This document shows positions 50,170 to 58,146 of a stretch of 59,526 nucleotides of DNA, one piece after another (the stretch's first letter is position 1; each line of letters begins with the position of its first letter). Made by a program: the position numbers and the translations under genes. A model generated the notes under the pieces. It was not told the DNA's origin. It searched no databases and was given only the letters and a program-made list of their open reading frames with translations. This DNA comes from an uncultured Oscillospiraceae bacterium. GTDB taxonomy: Bacteria; Bacillota; Clostridia; Oscillospirales; Acutalibacteraceae. Where the stretch lies: positions 1-59,526 of the forward strand of contig URQB01000013.1 of assembly GCA_900549825.1 (NCBI GenBank). The letters are read 5' to 3'.

Positions 50170-50774
50170 TTTACAGTGTGACCGGCACACTCATCCATAC
50201 GGATACAACCACAGCGGTCGTCGAATGTGGTGGCGTTGGCTTTAAATGCCTGACAACGCTCAATACCCTCAAGCAATTGGGCCCCATGGGCGGCAGGGTA
50301 ACGCTTTACACCTATCTCAATGTCCGTGAGGACGCGCTCGACCTGTTCGGCTTCTTTGGCCAGACGGAGCTCGACTGCTTTAAGCTGCTCATCTCCGTCT
50401 CCGGCGTGGGGCCGAAGGCGGCGCTTTCGATCCTTTCGGAGCTCCCGCCGGAAAAGCTGGCCCTGTGCATTGCAACGGGGGACAGCAAATCCATCACCCG
50501 CGCGCAGGGCGTGGGGCCGAAGCTCGCGCAGCGCGTGGTGCTGGAGCTCAAGGATAAGCTGGCAAAGGGCCTGCCTGATCAGCTTTCCTCCCCTGAGCTG
50601 GAGGCGGCAGGCGCGGCCAACGCGGCGGGCCCGGCTGCGGAAGCGGTCAGCGCCCTTGTCATGCTCGGCTACGCGCAGTCGGAGGCGAGCGTAGCGGTCG
50701 GAAAGCTTGATAGCTCTCTATCCGTGGAGGAGCTGATCAAGCAGGCGCTCAAGGTGCTGGCGCGCCCACTGTAA
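50166..50774 (+). CDS. ruvA: Holliday junction DNA helicase subunit RuvA
   Basis: 202 residues. OB domain (MIYSVTGTLIHTDTTTAVVE), tandem HhH (LLISVSGVGPKAALSILSEL; ITRAQGVGPKLAQRVVLELK) and C-terminal domain III contacting RuvB (EAVSALVMLGYAQSEASVAV). ATG 50166 overlaps the ruvC stop (ATGA). With RuvB it drives branch migration. Confidence 0.96.
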   Translation: MIYSVTGTLIHTDTTTAVVECGGVGFKCLTTLNTLKQLGPMGGRVTLYTYLNVREDALDLFGFFGQTELDCFKLLISVSGVGPKAALSILSELPPEKLALCIATGDSKSITRAQGVGPKLAQRVVLELKDKLAKGLPDQLSSPELEAAGAANAAGPAAEAVSALVMLGYAQSEASVAVGKLDSSLSVEELIKQALKVLARPL

Positions 50775-50791
50775 CAATTAGGAGGAGTTTG

Positions 50792-51310
50792 GTGGAATAC
50801 CGGCATGTTTTGGACCCGGACCGCAAGGAGGAAATCTGCCGCCGCATTTTGCTGGCATTGCCTGCGTGGTTTGGCAACCTGAGAGCAGTCAGGCAGTATG
50901 CGCGGGGCACGCGGGAGCAGTTCTTCCTGTGCGTTTTGGATGGCGAGGAGCCAGTTGGGTTCCTCGGCGAGGAGCCAGTTGGGTTCCTCGCTGCGCAGGA
51001 GCATAACGAGGTGGCATGTGAAATCGCTGTGATGGGGATCCTGCCGGATTACCACCGCCGCGGAATCGGCCACACCTTGCTTGAGCTTTGCGCACGCAGT
51101 TTTCGCGCGCGCGGCTACCGCTATCTCACCGTCAAAACGCTCGCGGACACGGCGGACAGCGCCGCCTATGTGAAAACGCGTGCGTTTTATCTGGCAGAGG
51201 GCTTCGAGCCGCTGGAAATTTTTGAAACGCTCTGGGATGAGGGCAATCCCTGCCTTTATCTGGTAAAGCCTCTTTTTGACGGGCAGGGCGCTGATGATAT
51301 GGACTTTTGA
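50792..51310 (+). CDS. GNAT family N-acetyltransferase, inserted between ruvA and ruvB
   Basis: 172 residues from GTG 50792 (AGGAGG 6 nt upstream). GNAT fold: CEIAVMGILPDYHRRGIGHT (acetyl-CoA P-loop; the RxxGxG/A core is RRGIGH) and SAAYVKTRAFYLAEGFEPLE near the end. It contains an exact in-frame duplication of 24 bp (50942-50989) that gives the 8-residue block GEEPVGFL twice in what should be the beta-strand before the acetyl-CoA site. Substrate unknown. It is only 17 bp after ruvA and 19 bp before ruvB, so it is transcribed within ruvCAB. Confidence 0.82.
   Translation: MEYRHVLDPDRKEEICRRILLALPAWFGNLRAVRQYARGTREQFFLCVLDGEEPVGFLGEEPVGFLAAQEHNEVACEIAVMGILPDYHRRGIGHTLLELCARSFRARGYRYLTVKTLADTADSAAYVKTRAFYLAEGFEPLEIFETLWDEGNPCLYLVKPLFDGQGADDMDF
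50942..50989 (+). repeat. Perfect 24 bp tandem duplication inside the GNAT gene
   Basis: The 24 bp unit GGCGAGGAGCCAGTTGGGTT+CCTC occurs at 50942-50965 and again, without a change, at 50966-50989. It keeps the frame. Confidence 0.95.
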
Positions 51311-51329
51311 AAAAGGCGGTCATACTATT

Positions 51330-52358
51330 ATGGATACGGATTTTGAAAACCGCATCGTCGCCCCGGAATATGCACCGGAGGATGCGGACCTGGAAACCTC
51401 CCTGCGTCCGCGGGTGCTCACAGATTATATCGGGCAGGAAAAGGTCAAGGAGAACCTGCGTATTTATATAGAGGCGGCGCGCGAGCGCGGGGAGGCGCTC
51501 GACCATGTGCTGCTCTACGGCCCGCCCGGCCTCGGCAAAACAACGCTTGCGGGCATCATCGCCAATGAGATGGGGGTCAATTTGCGCGTCACCTCCGGCC
51601 CGGCGATCGAAAAGCCCGGCGACCTGGCCGCGCTGCTGACGAATCTCAGCGAAGGCGACGTGCTCTTCATCGACGAGATTCACCGCCTCTCCCGCAGCGT
51701 GGAGGAGGTGCTCTATCCGGCGATGGAGGATAACGCCCTCGATATCATCATCGGAAAGGGGCCGTCCGCCCGGTCGATCCGGCTGGATCTGCCGCGTTTT
51801 ACCCTCGTGGGCGCGACCACCCGCGCCGGGCAGCTCACGGCGCCTTTGCGCGACCGCTTCGGTGTGATTCTGCGCCTGGAGCTCTACACGCCGGAGGAGT
51901 TGGGCAAAATCGTCAACCGCAGCGCGGGCATCCTTCATATCGAAGTGGATATCCAGGGCGCGCGGGAGATCGCTTCCCGTTCGCGCGGCACGCCCCGCAT
52001 CGCAAATCGGCTGCTCAAGCGCGCGCGGGATTTTGCGCAGGTGATCGGCAACGGCGTGATCGACGCGAAGCATGCGCAGGCGGCGCTCGACCGCATGGAG
52101 ATTGACCCTCTGGGGCTCGATTCCGTCGACCGGCTGCTGCTCACCGCCATGATCCGCAACTACAACGGCGGGCCGGTGGGGCTGGAGACAATTGCCGCTG
52201 CAATCGGGGAGGAAGCGGTCACGATTGAGGATGTTTACGAGCCTTATCTGATGCAGATCGGCTTTTTGAGCCGGACGCCGCGCGGCAGGATCGTCACGCC
52301 GGCGGGCTACCGGCACCTCGGCATCGATTTGCCGGGGCAGCAGAAGCTGGATTTATAA
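51330..52358 (+). CDS. ruvB: Holliday junction branch migration ATPase RuvB
   Basis: 342 residues, AAA+ motor. Walker A LYGPPGLGKTTLAGII, Walker B VLFIDEIHRLS, sensor 1 LVGATTRAGQLTAPLRDRFG with the Arg finger, sensor 2 SRGTPRIANRLLKRARDFAQ and the winged-helix C-terminus (FLSRTPRGRIVTPAGYRHLG). MDTDFENRIV at ATG 51330 is the family start; the SD (AAGGCGGT) is weak, and coupling to the preceding gene is likely. Confidence 0.96.
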   Translation: MDTDFENRIVAPEYAPEDADLETSLRPRVLTDYIGQEKVKENLRIYIEAARERGEALDHVLLYGPPGLGKTTLAGIIANEMGVNLRVTSGPAIEKPGDLAALLTNLSEGDVLFIDEIHRLSRSVEEVLYPAMEDNALDIIIGKGPSARSIRLDLPRFTLVGATTRAGQLTAPLRDRFGVILRLELYTPEELGKIVNRSAGILHIEVDIQGAREIASRSRGTPRIANRLLKRARDFAQVIGNGVIDAKHAQAALDRMEIDPLGLDSVDRLLLTAMIRNYNGGPVGLETIAAAIGEEAVTIEDVYEPYLMQIGFLSRTPRGRIVTPAGYRHLGIDLPGQQKLDL

Positions 52359-52445
52359 GGGGTAAAAAAAGAGCGTATTTTTAGGACGGGGTGGAGGCCT
52401 GCTTCTGCCCAAAGTCCGACATCTAATTTGGAGGTGCTTTACCTA

Positions 52446-53795
52446 ATGGGAAGACTTTTTGGGACAGACGGCGCGCGCGGCGTCGCCAACAGTGAATTGA
52501 CTTGCGAGCTTGCCATGCAGATCGGTCGGGCCGCCGCAATGGTCCTCACGGACGATACCCATTCCCGCCCCCGCGTCCTCATCGGCATGGATACGCGTAT
52601 TTCCTCGGAAATGCTGGAGGCCGCCCTCACGGCGGGTTTCTGCTCCGTGGGCGCAGATGTGCTGCTGCTGGGCGTCGTCCCCACACCCGCGGTTGCCTAT
52701 CTTGTGACGAAATACGGCTACGACGCGGGCGTCATGATCTCCGCATCCCACAATCCCTGCGAATATAACGGCATCAAGATTTTTAAGTCCGACGGCTACA
52801 AGCTCCCGGACGAACTTGAGGAGGAGATTGAGGCGATCATCCTCGATGAAGCGCGTGTTCCCCCTGTCAAGGTGGGCGGCGAAGTCGGCAAGGTTACCCG
52901 CGCGCAGTATGCGCTCTCCGACTATATCGGCCACATCATCTCCACGACGAACCTGCGCTTCGACGGGCTGAAGGTGGCGCTCGACTGTGCCAATGGCTCG
53001 GCCTCCGTTACGGCAAAGGAGCTGTTCGCCACCCTCGGCGCCGAATGCCATATTGTCAGCGCAGAGCCCAACGGCATCAATATCAACGATCGCTGCGGCT
53101 CGACGCACCTTGAGCAGCTCAGGGCCTACACCGTGGAGCAGGGCTGTGATATCGGCCTTGCCTTTGACGGCGACGCGGACCGGCTGCTCGTCATCGACGA
53201 GAAGGGCGGGGTGATCGACGGGGATAAGATCATCGCCATCTGCGCGCTTGATATGAAGCAGCGTGGCCAGCTCTCTAAGGATGCGGCCGTCGTCACCGTG
53301 ATGAGCAATATGGGCTTTTTCCAATTCTGCGAGAAAAACGGCATCCGGTGCAAAACCACGAAGGTGGGGGACCGCTATGTGCTCGAACATATGCTTCGGC
53401 ACCGCTATTCCATCGGCGGCGAGCAGTCCGGCCATGTGATCTTCCTCGACTTTGCGACCACGGGCGACGGGCAGCTCACAGCTGTCCAGCTGCTCGGCGT
53501 GATGAAACGCAGCGGAAAAAAGATTTCCGAGCTCGCCTGCTGCATGGAGGTCTTCCCGCAGGTGCTGATCAATGTGCGCGTTTCCAACTTTGGCAAGGTG
53601 CGCTTCGACAGCGATGAGGAGATCAAGATTGCCATTGCCGCCGCTGAGGAAGAGCTTGGCGAGAATGGGCGCGTACTGGTGCGTATTTCCGGCACAGAGC
53701 CGCTCGTAAGGGTCATGCTGGAGGGGCGCGATGAAAAGCAAATTCAGCGGCTCGGCGAGTCGATCGCCGAGGTGGTGCGGGAAAGGTTAATTTGA
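52446..53795 (+). CDS. glmM: Phosphoglucosamine mutase GlmM
   Basis: 449 residues. Converts glucosamine-6-P to glucosamine-1-P for peptidoglycan. N-terminal GRLFGTDGARGVANSELT, active-site Ser in VMISASHNPCEYNGIK, metal loop AFDGDADRLLVIDEKGG, sugar loop GGEQSGHVIF and the C-terminal phosphate loop VRISGTEPLVRVMLEG. GGAGGTG SD ~10 nt before ATG 52446. Its gene starts a second close cluster 87 bp after ruvB. Confidence 0.96.
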   Translation: MGRLFGTDGARGVANSELTCELAMQIGRAAAMVLTDDTHSRPRVLIGMDTRISSEMLEAALTAGFCSVGADVLLLGVVPTPAVAYLVTKYGYDAGVMISASHNPCEYNGIKIFKSDGYKLPDELEEEIEAIILDEARVPPVKVGGEVGKVTRAQYALSDYIGHIISTTNLRFDGLKVALDCANGSASVTAKELFATLGAECHIVSAEPNGININDRCGSTHLEQLRAYTVEQGCDIGLAFDGDADRLLVIDEKGGVIDGDKIIAICALDMKQRGQLSKDAAVVTVMSNMGFFQFCEKNGIRCKTTKVGDRYVLEHMLRHRYSIGGEQSGHVIFLDFATTGDGQLTAVQLLGVMKRSGKKISELACCMEVFPQVLINVRVSNFGKVRFDSDEEIKIAIAAAEEELGENGRVLVRISGTEPLVRVMLEGRDEKQIQRLGESIAEVVRERLI

Positions 53796-53798
53796 TCT

Positions 53799-54716
53799 AT
53801 GCGTTTATCAGACGGCTGGAAGGATTATGAACTGATCGATTGCTCGTCCGGCGAGCGGCTGGAGCGGTGGGGGGAGATCACCCTTATCCGCCCCGATCCG
53901 CAGGTCATCTGGCAGACCAAACAGGCGCATCCCCTCTGGAAGAAGGCGAACGCCCGCTACCTGCGCTCCTCGACGGGCGGCGGGCGGTGGGAGGTGTACG
54001 GCGGGCTGCCCGACGTGTGGCAGATCGGCTATGATACGCTTCGATTTAACATCAAAACCATGGGGTTTAAACATACCGGGCTCTTCCCGGAGCAGGCGGT
54101 CAACTGGGCGCTTGTGCGGCAGGTGATCCGCTCTGCGGGCAGGCCTGTGAAGGTTCTCAACCTTTTTGCCTATACGGGCGGCGCGACGCTTGCCTGCCTG
54201 GAGGCCGGCGCCGAGGTCGTGCATGTGGACGCATCAAAGGGCATGGTCGCCTGGGCGAAGGAGAACGCAGCGGCCTCCGGCCTTGCAGACCGGCCGGTGC
54301 GCTGGATCGTCGACGACTGTGTTAAATTCGTCGAGCGGGAGATCCGCCGCGGGCACCGCTACGATCTCATCATCATGGATCCGCCCTCCTATGGGCGCGG
54401 GCCGTCCGGGGAGATCTGGAAGCTGGAGGATAAAATCTATTCCTTCGTTGAGCTGTGCGCGGGCGTGTTATCGGAAGACGCCCTCATGGTGCTGATCAAT
54501 TCCTACACGGCCGGCCTGTCTCCGGCCGTGATGCAGTACATCTTGGGCGCGGTGGTGCAGCCGCGCTTCGGCGGGGCCGTCTCGTCCGATGAGATCGGCC
54601 TCCCGGCATCCGCTTCCCATATGGCGCTGCCCTGCGGGGCGACGGCGGTCTGGCGCGGGCCTGCCGGGCTGGAACGACCAAATCAAAGGATTATAAAGCA
54701 TGAAGAATATCATTGA
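53799..54716 (+). CDS. Class I SAM-dependent methyltransferase, 23S rRNA type (RlmI/YccW-like core)
   Basis: 305 residues. N-terminal region RLERWGEITLIRPDPQVIWQ, then GLFPEQAVNWALVRQVI, motif I VLNLFAYTGGATLACLEAG, HVDASKGMVAWAKENAAASG, IVDDCVKFVEREIRRGHRYD and the DPPSYGRG motif IV typical of base N/C-5 methyltransferases acting on rRNA. It lacks the PUA domain of RlmI. It starts 3 bp after glmM and overlaps ecfA1 by 17 bp. Substrate unproven. Confidence 0.84.
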   Translation: MRLSDGWKDYELIDCSSGERLERWGEITLIRPDPQVIWQTKQAHPLWKKANARYLRSSTGGGRWEVYGGLPDVWQIGYDTLRFNIKTMGFKHTGLFPEQAVNWALVRQVIRSAGRPVKVLNLFAYTGGATLACLEAGAEVVHVDASKGMVAWAKENAAASGLADRPVRWIVDDCVKFVEREIRRGHRYDLIIMDPPSYGRGPSGEIWKLEDKIYSFVELCAGVLSEDALMVLINSYTAGLSPAVMQYILGAVVQPRFGGAVSSDEIGLPASASHMALPCGATAVWRGPAGLERPNQRIIKHEEYH

Positions 54717-55548
54717 GTTTCAAAATGTGAGCTTCCGGTACGACAGCGATACGGAAACGCCCCTCCCGTGCATCATCGAGCATCTGGATTTTTCCGTGCA
54801 GAGGGGGGAGTTCGTCGCGGTGCTCGGGCACAACGGCTCCGGCAAATCGACCCTTGCAAAGCTCTGCAACGCAATCCTCCTTCCGGAGGAAGGGCATGTC
54901 CTCGTGGACGGAATGGATACGGCAGACGAAGCTCTGAAATACGACATCCGCCAGACGGTAGGCATGGTTTTTCAAAATCCGGACAACCAGATCGTCGCCA
55001 CGATCGTAGAGGAGGATGTGGCCTTCGGGCCGGAAAATCTGGGTGTGGAGCCGCAGGAAATCCGCAGGCGGGTGGACGATGCGCTGCAAGCCGTAGAAAT
55101 GTACGATTTCCGCGAGAAGGAGCCGCACCGCCTCTCCGGCGGGCAGAAGCAGCGCGTTGCCATCGCCGGGATCATTGCCATGCGGCCGGACTGCATCGTG
55201 CTCGACGAGCCGACCGCCATGCTCGACCCGCGCGGCCGCGCGGAGGTGATGAAGACCATCCGGCGCCTGAACCGCGAGCAGGGTATTACCATCGTGCTCA
55301 TCACACATTTCATGGATGAGGCGGCGCAGGCGGGCCGAGTCGTCGTGATGGACGACGGCAAAATCCTGATGGACGGTGTGCCGCACCGGGTTTTCTCCCA
55401 AGTGGAGGAATTAAAGCGCGTGGGGCTGGATGTCCCGCAGGCGGCGGAATTGGCCGATCTGCTTAACCAGGACGGTTTTGGGCTTCCGGCGGATATCCTG
55501 ACCGTTGAGGAATGCGTGGACGCGCTCACGTCTGTGCTCCGTCTTTAA
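54700..55548 (+). CDS. ecfA1: Energy-coupling factor transporter ATPase EcfA1
   Basis: 282 residues, one of two ATPases of the ECF vitamin/metal transporter module. Walker A LGHNGSGKSTLAKLCN, Q-loop VFQNPDNQIVATIVEEDVAF (the EcfA1 signature region), LSGGQKQRVAIAGIIAM, Walker B CIVLDEPTAMLDPRGR and H-loop LITHFMDEAAQA. Q-loop and switch residues are intact. Co-transcribed with ecfA2-ecfT-truA. Confidence 0.96.
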   Translation: MKNIIEFQNVSFRYDSDTETPLPCIIEHLDFSVQRGEFVAVLGHNGSGKSTLAKLCNAILLPEEGHVLVDGMDTADEALKYDIRQTVGMVFQNPDNQIVATIVEEDVAFGPENLGVEPQEIRRRVDDALQAVEMYDFREKEPHRLSGGQKQRVAIAGIIAMRPDCIVLDEPTAMLDPRGRAEVMKTIRRLNREQGITIVLITHFMDEAAQAGRVVVMDDGKILMDGVPHRVFSQVEELKRVGLDVPQAAELADLLNQDGFGLPADILTVEECVDALTSVLRL

Positions 55549-55565
55549 TATTCTGCCGTCTGTCG

Positions 55566-55583
55566 CCTGATATCTGAAGTCTG
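55566..55583. repeat. R3 short repeat between ecfA1 and ecfA2
   Basis: CCTGATATCTGAAGTCTG, in the 52 bp intergenic gap. Compare 47496-47532 (inverted) and 57297-57321. Confidence 0.5.
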
Positions 55584-55600
55584 TTTTGGGGGAATCATAA

Positions 55601-56473
55601 TTGTCCGTCGTGTTAGAGGCAAATAACGTAACATACCGCTATGGGGAGGGCACCCCGTTCGAGGTTGCCGCCGTGGAGGATGTCTCCTTTGCCATTGAGC
55701 GGGGGGAGCTCGTCGGCGTCATCGGCCATACCGGCTCCGGCAAATCAACGCTGATCCAGCATTTCAACGGCCTTTTGCAGCCTACCTCCGGGCAGGTTCT
55801 GCTCGACGGGGAGGATATCTGGGCGGATAAATCGAAGCTGAGGAGCGTGCGCTTCCGTGTGGGGCTCTGCTTCCAATATCCGGAATACCAGCTCTTTGAA
55901 TCGACGGTCTACGCCGATATCGCCTTCGGCCCGAAAAACATGGGCCTGAGCGAAGGGGAGATCGACAAGCGTGTGCGCCGCGCGGCGCAGTTCGTCGGGC
56001 TGAAGGAGGAATATCTGGGAAAATCCCCCTTCGACCTCTCCGGTGGAGAGAAGCGCCGCACCGCGATCGCGGGCGTGATGGCGATGGAGCCGGAGGTACT
56101 CATTCTGGACGAGCCCACCGCCGGCCTCGACCCGCGCGGGCGCGATACGATCCTGGAGCTTGTGAAGGCCTACCAGCGGGAAACGGGCAGCACCGTTTTG
56201 CTCGTTTCGCACAGCATGGAGGATGTGGCGAAGCTCGCCACCAAGGTGCTTGTGATGAACCGGGCACATCTCGCCATGTACGGCCCGGTGCCCGAGGTCT
56301 ATTCGCGCGGGGATGAGCTTGTTAAAATGGGGCTCAATGTCCCGCAAGTGACCCGCATCTTTATGGAGCTGAAACAGCGCGGCTTCCCCGTAAGCGACAG
56401 CGTCTATACCGTCGAGCAGGGGAAAGAGGAGCTCCTGCGCCTGAAAGGCGGAAAGGGGGCGGCGGGATGCTGA
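55601..56473 (+). CDS. ecfA2: Energy-coupling factor transporter ATPase EcfA2
   Basis: 290 residues. Walker A IGHTGSGKSTLIQHFNGLLQ, Q-loop CFQYPEYQLFESTVYADIAF (EcfA2 type), SPFDLSGGEKRRTAIAGVMA, Walker B VLILDEPTAGLDPRGRD, H-loop VSHSMEDVAKL. It starts at TTG 55601 with GGGGGAA upstream. Overlaps ecfT by 7 bp. Confidence 0.95.
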   Translation: MSVVLEANNVTYRYGEGTPFEVAAVEDVSFAIERGELVGVIGHTGSGKSTLIQHFNGLLQPTSGQVLLDGEDIWADKSKLRSVRFRVGLCFQYPEYQLFESTVYADIAFGPKNMGLSEGEIDKRVRRAAQFVGLKEEYLGKSPFDLSGGEKRRTAIAGVMAMEPEVLILDEPTAGLDPRGRDTILELVKAYQRETGSTVLLVSHSMEDVAKLATKVLVMNRAHLAMYGPVPEVYSRGDELVKMGLNVPQVTRIFMELKQRGFPVSDSVYTVEQGKEELLRLKGGKGAAGC

Positions 56474-57282
56474 GCAATGTCACCATCGGGCAGTATTACC
56501 CGGCCAAATCGATCCTGCACCGGCTGGATCCGCGCATGAAGGTCGTTCTGACTACTGTTTTCATTGTGCTGATTTTCCTTGCGAATCATTTTGCCTCTAT
56601 GGCGCTCGTGCTCCTTTTTCTGGGCGTTACGGTCGCACTGTCCCGTGTGCCGCTGAAGATGATCCTGCGGGGGCTCAGGGCGGTTGTTATCATCGTCCTG
56701 TTCACTGCGGTGCTCAATTTGTTCTACGTCAAGGGCGGGGAGCCTCTGGTCGATTTCTGGATCATCCACATCACGACGAAGGGCGTCTATACCGCGCTCT
56801 TTATGGCGATCCGCATCATGGCACTCATTATCAGCAGCTCGCTGCTGACCTATACGACCACGCCGACCAACCTTACCGACGGGCTTGAGCGGCTGCTTTC
56901 GCCGCTTCGGTACCTCCGCGTGCCGGTGCACGATATTGCCATGATGATGACGATTGCCCTGCGTTTCATTCCCACGCTCATCGACGAGGTCGGCCGGATT
57001 ATGAATGCGCAGAAGGCGCGCGGCGCGGAGCTGGAAACGGGCAATCTCTTCCAGCGGGCGAAAGCGCTGGTGCCCATTTTTATCCCGCTTTTCATCTCCG
57101 CCTTCCGCCGGGCATACGATCTCGCTTTTGCCATGGACTGCCGCTGCTACCGCGGCGGGGAGGGGCGCACCCGGATGAAGCAGATGAAGCTGGCCCTCCG
57201 GGATTTCGCCGCCTTTTTCGTCATGGCCGCCGTGCTGGCGGGCGTGATCGTAATCCATCATTTCATCCCGTCGCTGATTTAA
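56467..57282 (+). CDS. ecfT: Energy-coupling factor transmembrane protein EcfT
   Basis: 271 residues, about five to six membrane helices. QYYPAKSILHRLDPRMKVVL at the start (family signature), and the coupling-helix motifs with ARG cores in AQKARGAELETGN and DCRCYRGGEGRTRMK, which grip EcfA1/A2. It joins S-components, coded elsewhere, to the ATPases. Confidence 0.95.
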   Translation: MLSNVTIGQYYPAKSILHRLDPRMKVVLTTVFIVLIFLANHFASMALVLLFLGVTVALSRVPLKMILRGLRAVVIIVLFTAVLNLFYVKGGEPLVDFWIIHITTKGVYTALFMAIRIMALIISSSLLTYTTTPTNLTDGLERLLSPLRYLRVPVHDIAMMMTIALRFIPTLIDEVGRIMNAQKARGAELETGNLFQRAKALVPIFIPLFISAFRRAYDLAFAMDCRCYRGGEGRTRMKQMKLALRDFAAFFVMAAVLAGVIVIHHFIPSLI

Positions 57283-57296
57283 ACAGGCGACAGATA

Positions 57297-57321
57297 CCTG
57301 ATGTCTGGAGTCTGAAATCTG
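57297..57321. repeat. R3 short repeat between ecfT and truA
   Basis: CCTGATGTCTGGAGTCTGAA, ATCTG; 16 of 18 positions match the copy at 55566. Confidence 0.5.
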
Positions 57322-57336
57322 GGAAAGGTGGCAGCT

Positions 57337-58146
57337 ATGCGCAATCTGCTCATTACCCTGCGCTTTGACGGGCAGGCTTATCACGGCTGGCAGGTCCAGC
57401 CCAACGGCGTCACCGTGCAGCAGCGCGTGCAGGATGCCGTGGAGGCGGTGACGGGCGTGCGCTCCGCCGTGACCGGCTGCAGCCGCACGGACGCGGGCGT
57501 CCATGCGATGATGTACTGCTGCAATTTCCGCACGGAGCATACGATCCCCGCTGAGCGCCTCACACATGCGCTTAACGCCCATCTGCCGCGCGATATCGCG
57601 GTATACGGCTGCCAGGAGGTTCCGCTGGAGTTCCATGCGCGCTACGACTGCAAGGGCAAGGAATATGTCTACCGCATCTGGAACAGCCGTGTACGCAATC
57701 CCTTCTGGGAGGGGCGCGCGCTGCATTACCCCTATGCGATTGACGTTGCATATTTAAACCGGCAGGCGCAGGATTTTGTGGGAAGGCACGATTTTTCCGC
57801 CTTCTGCGCCGCGGGCGGGAGCGTGGAGGATCATGTGCGCACCGTCCGCGCGGCCCGCGTGGAGCGCAGGGGGGAGATTGTTTCCTTCCATGTGGAGGCG
57901 GACGGATTCCTCTACCACATGGTGCGCATCATGGCGGGGACGCTTTTGAGCCTTGAGCAGGGGAAATTGTGCTCCGGCGCGATTCCTGAGCTGCTCGGGG
58001 GGCTCGACCGGAGCGGTGCGGGGATCACCGCCCCCTCGCAGGGGCTCTATCTCAACCGCGTATTTTATGAAGCAGCAGGATGGCCGGAGGAAACTGGGAA
58101 CGGGCCCATGTCCGGCGGAAACAATAAGGGAGGAATTGCGCCATGA
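57337..58146 (+). CDS. truA: tRNA pseudouridine(38-40) synthase TruA
   Basis: 269 residues. Isomerises uridines 38-40 of the tRNA anticodon arm. RNLLITLRFDGQAYHGWQVQ at the start, catalytic Asp in GCSRTDAGVHAM, FHARYDCKGKEYVYRIWN, GRHDFSAFCAAGG and FLYHMVRIMAGTLL. ATG 57337 (GAAAGGTGG SD) is preferred over GTG 57328. A ~25-residue C-terminal extension (PEETGNGPMSGGNNKGG) goes beyond the usual end. Overlaps the next gene by 4 bp. Confidence 0.96.
   Translation: MRNLLITLRFDGQAYHGWQVQPNGVTVQQRVQDAVEAVTGVRSAVTGCSRTDAGVHAMMYCCNFRTEHTIPAERLTHALNAHLPRDIAVYGCQEVPLEFHARYDCKGKEYVYRIWNSRVRNPFWEGRALHYPYAIDVAYLNRQAQDFVGRHDFSAFCAAGGSVEDHVRTVRAARVERRGEIVSFHVEADGFLYHMVRIMAGTLLSLEQGKLCSGAIPELLGGLDRSGAGITAPSQGLYLNRVFYEAAGWPEETGNGPMSGGNNKGGIAP

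Noticed and set aside
56404..57726. 440-codon antisense ORF under ecfT and truA
   Set aside because: Crosses two well-supported genes and lacks an SD.
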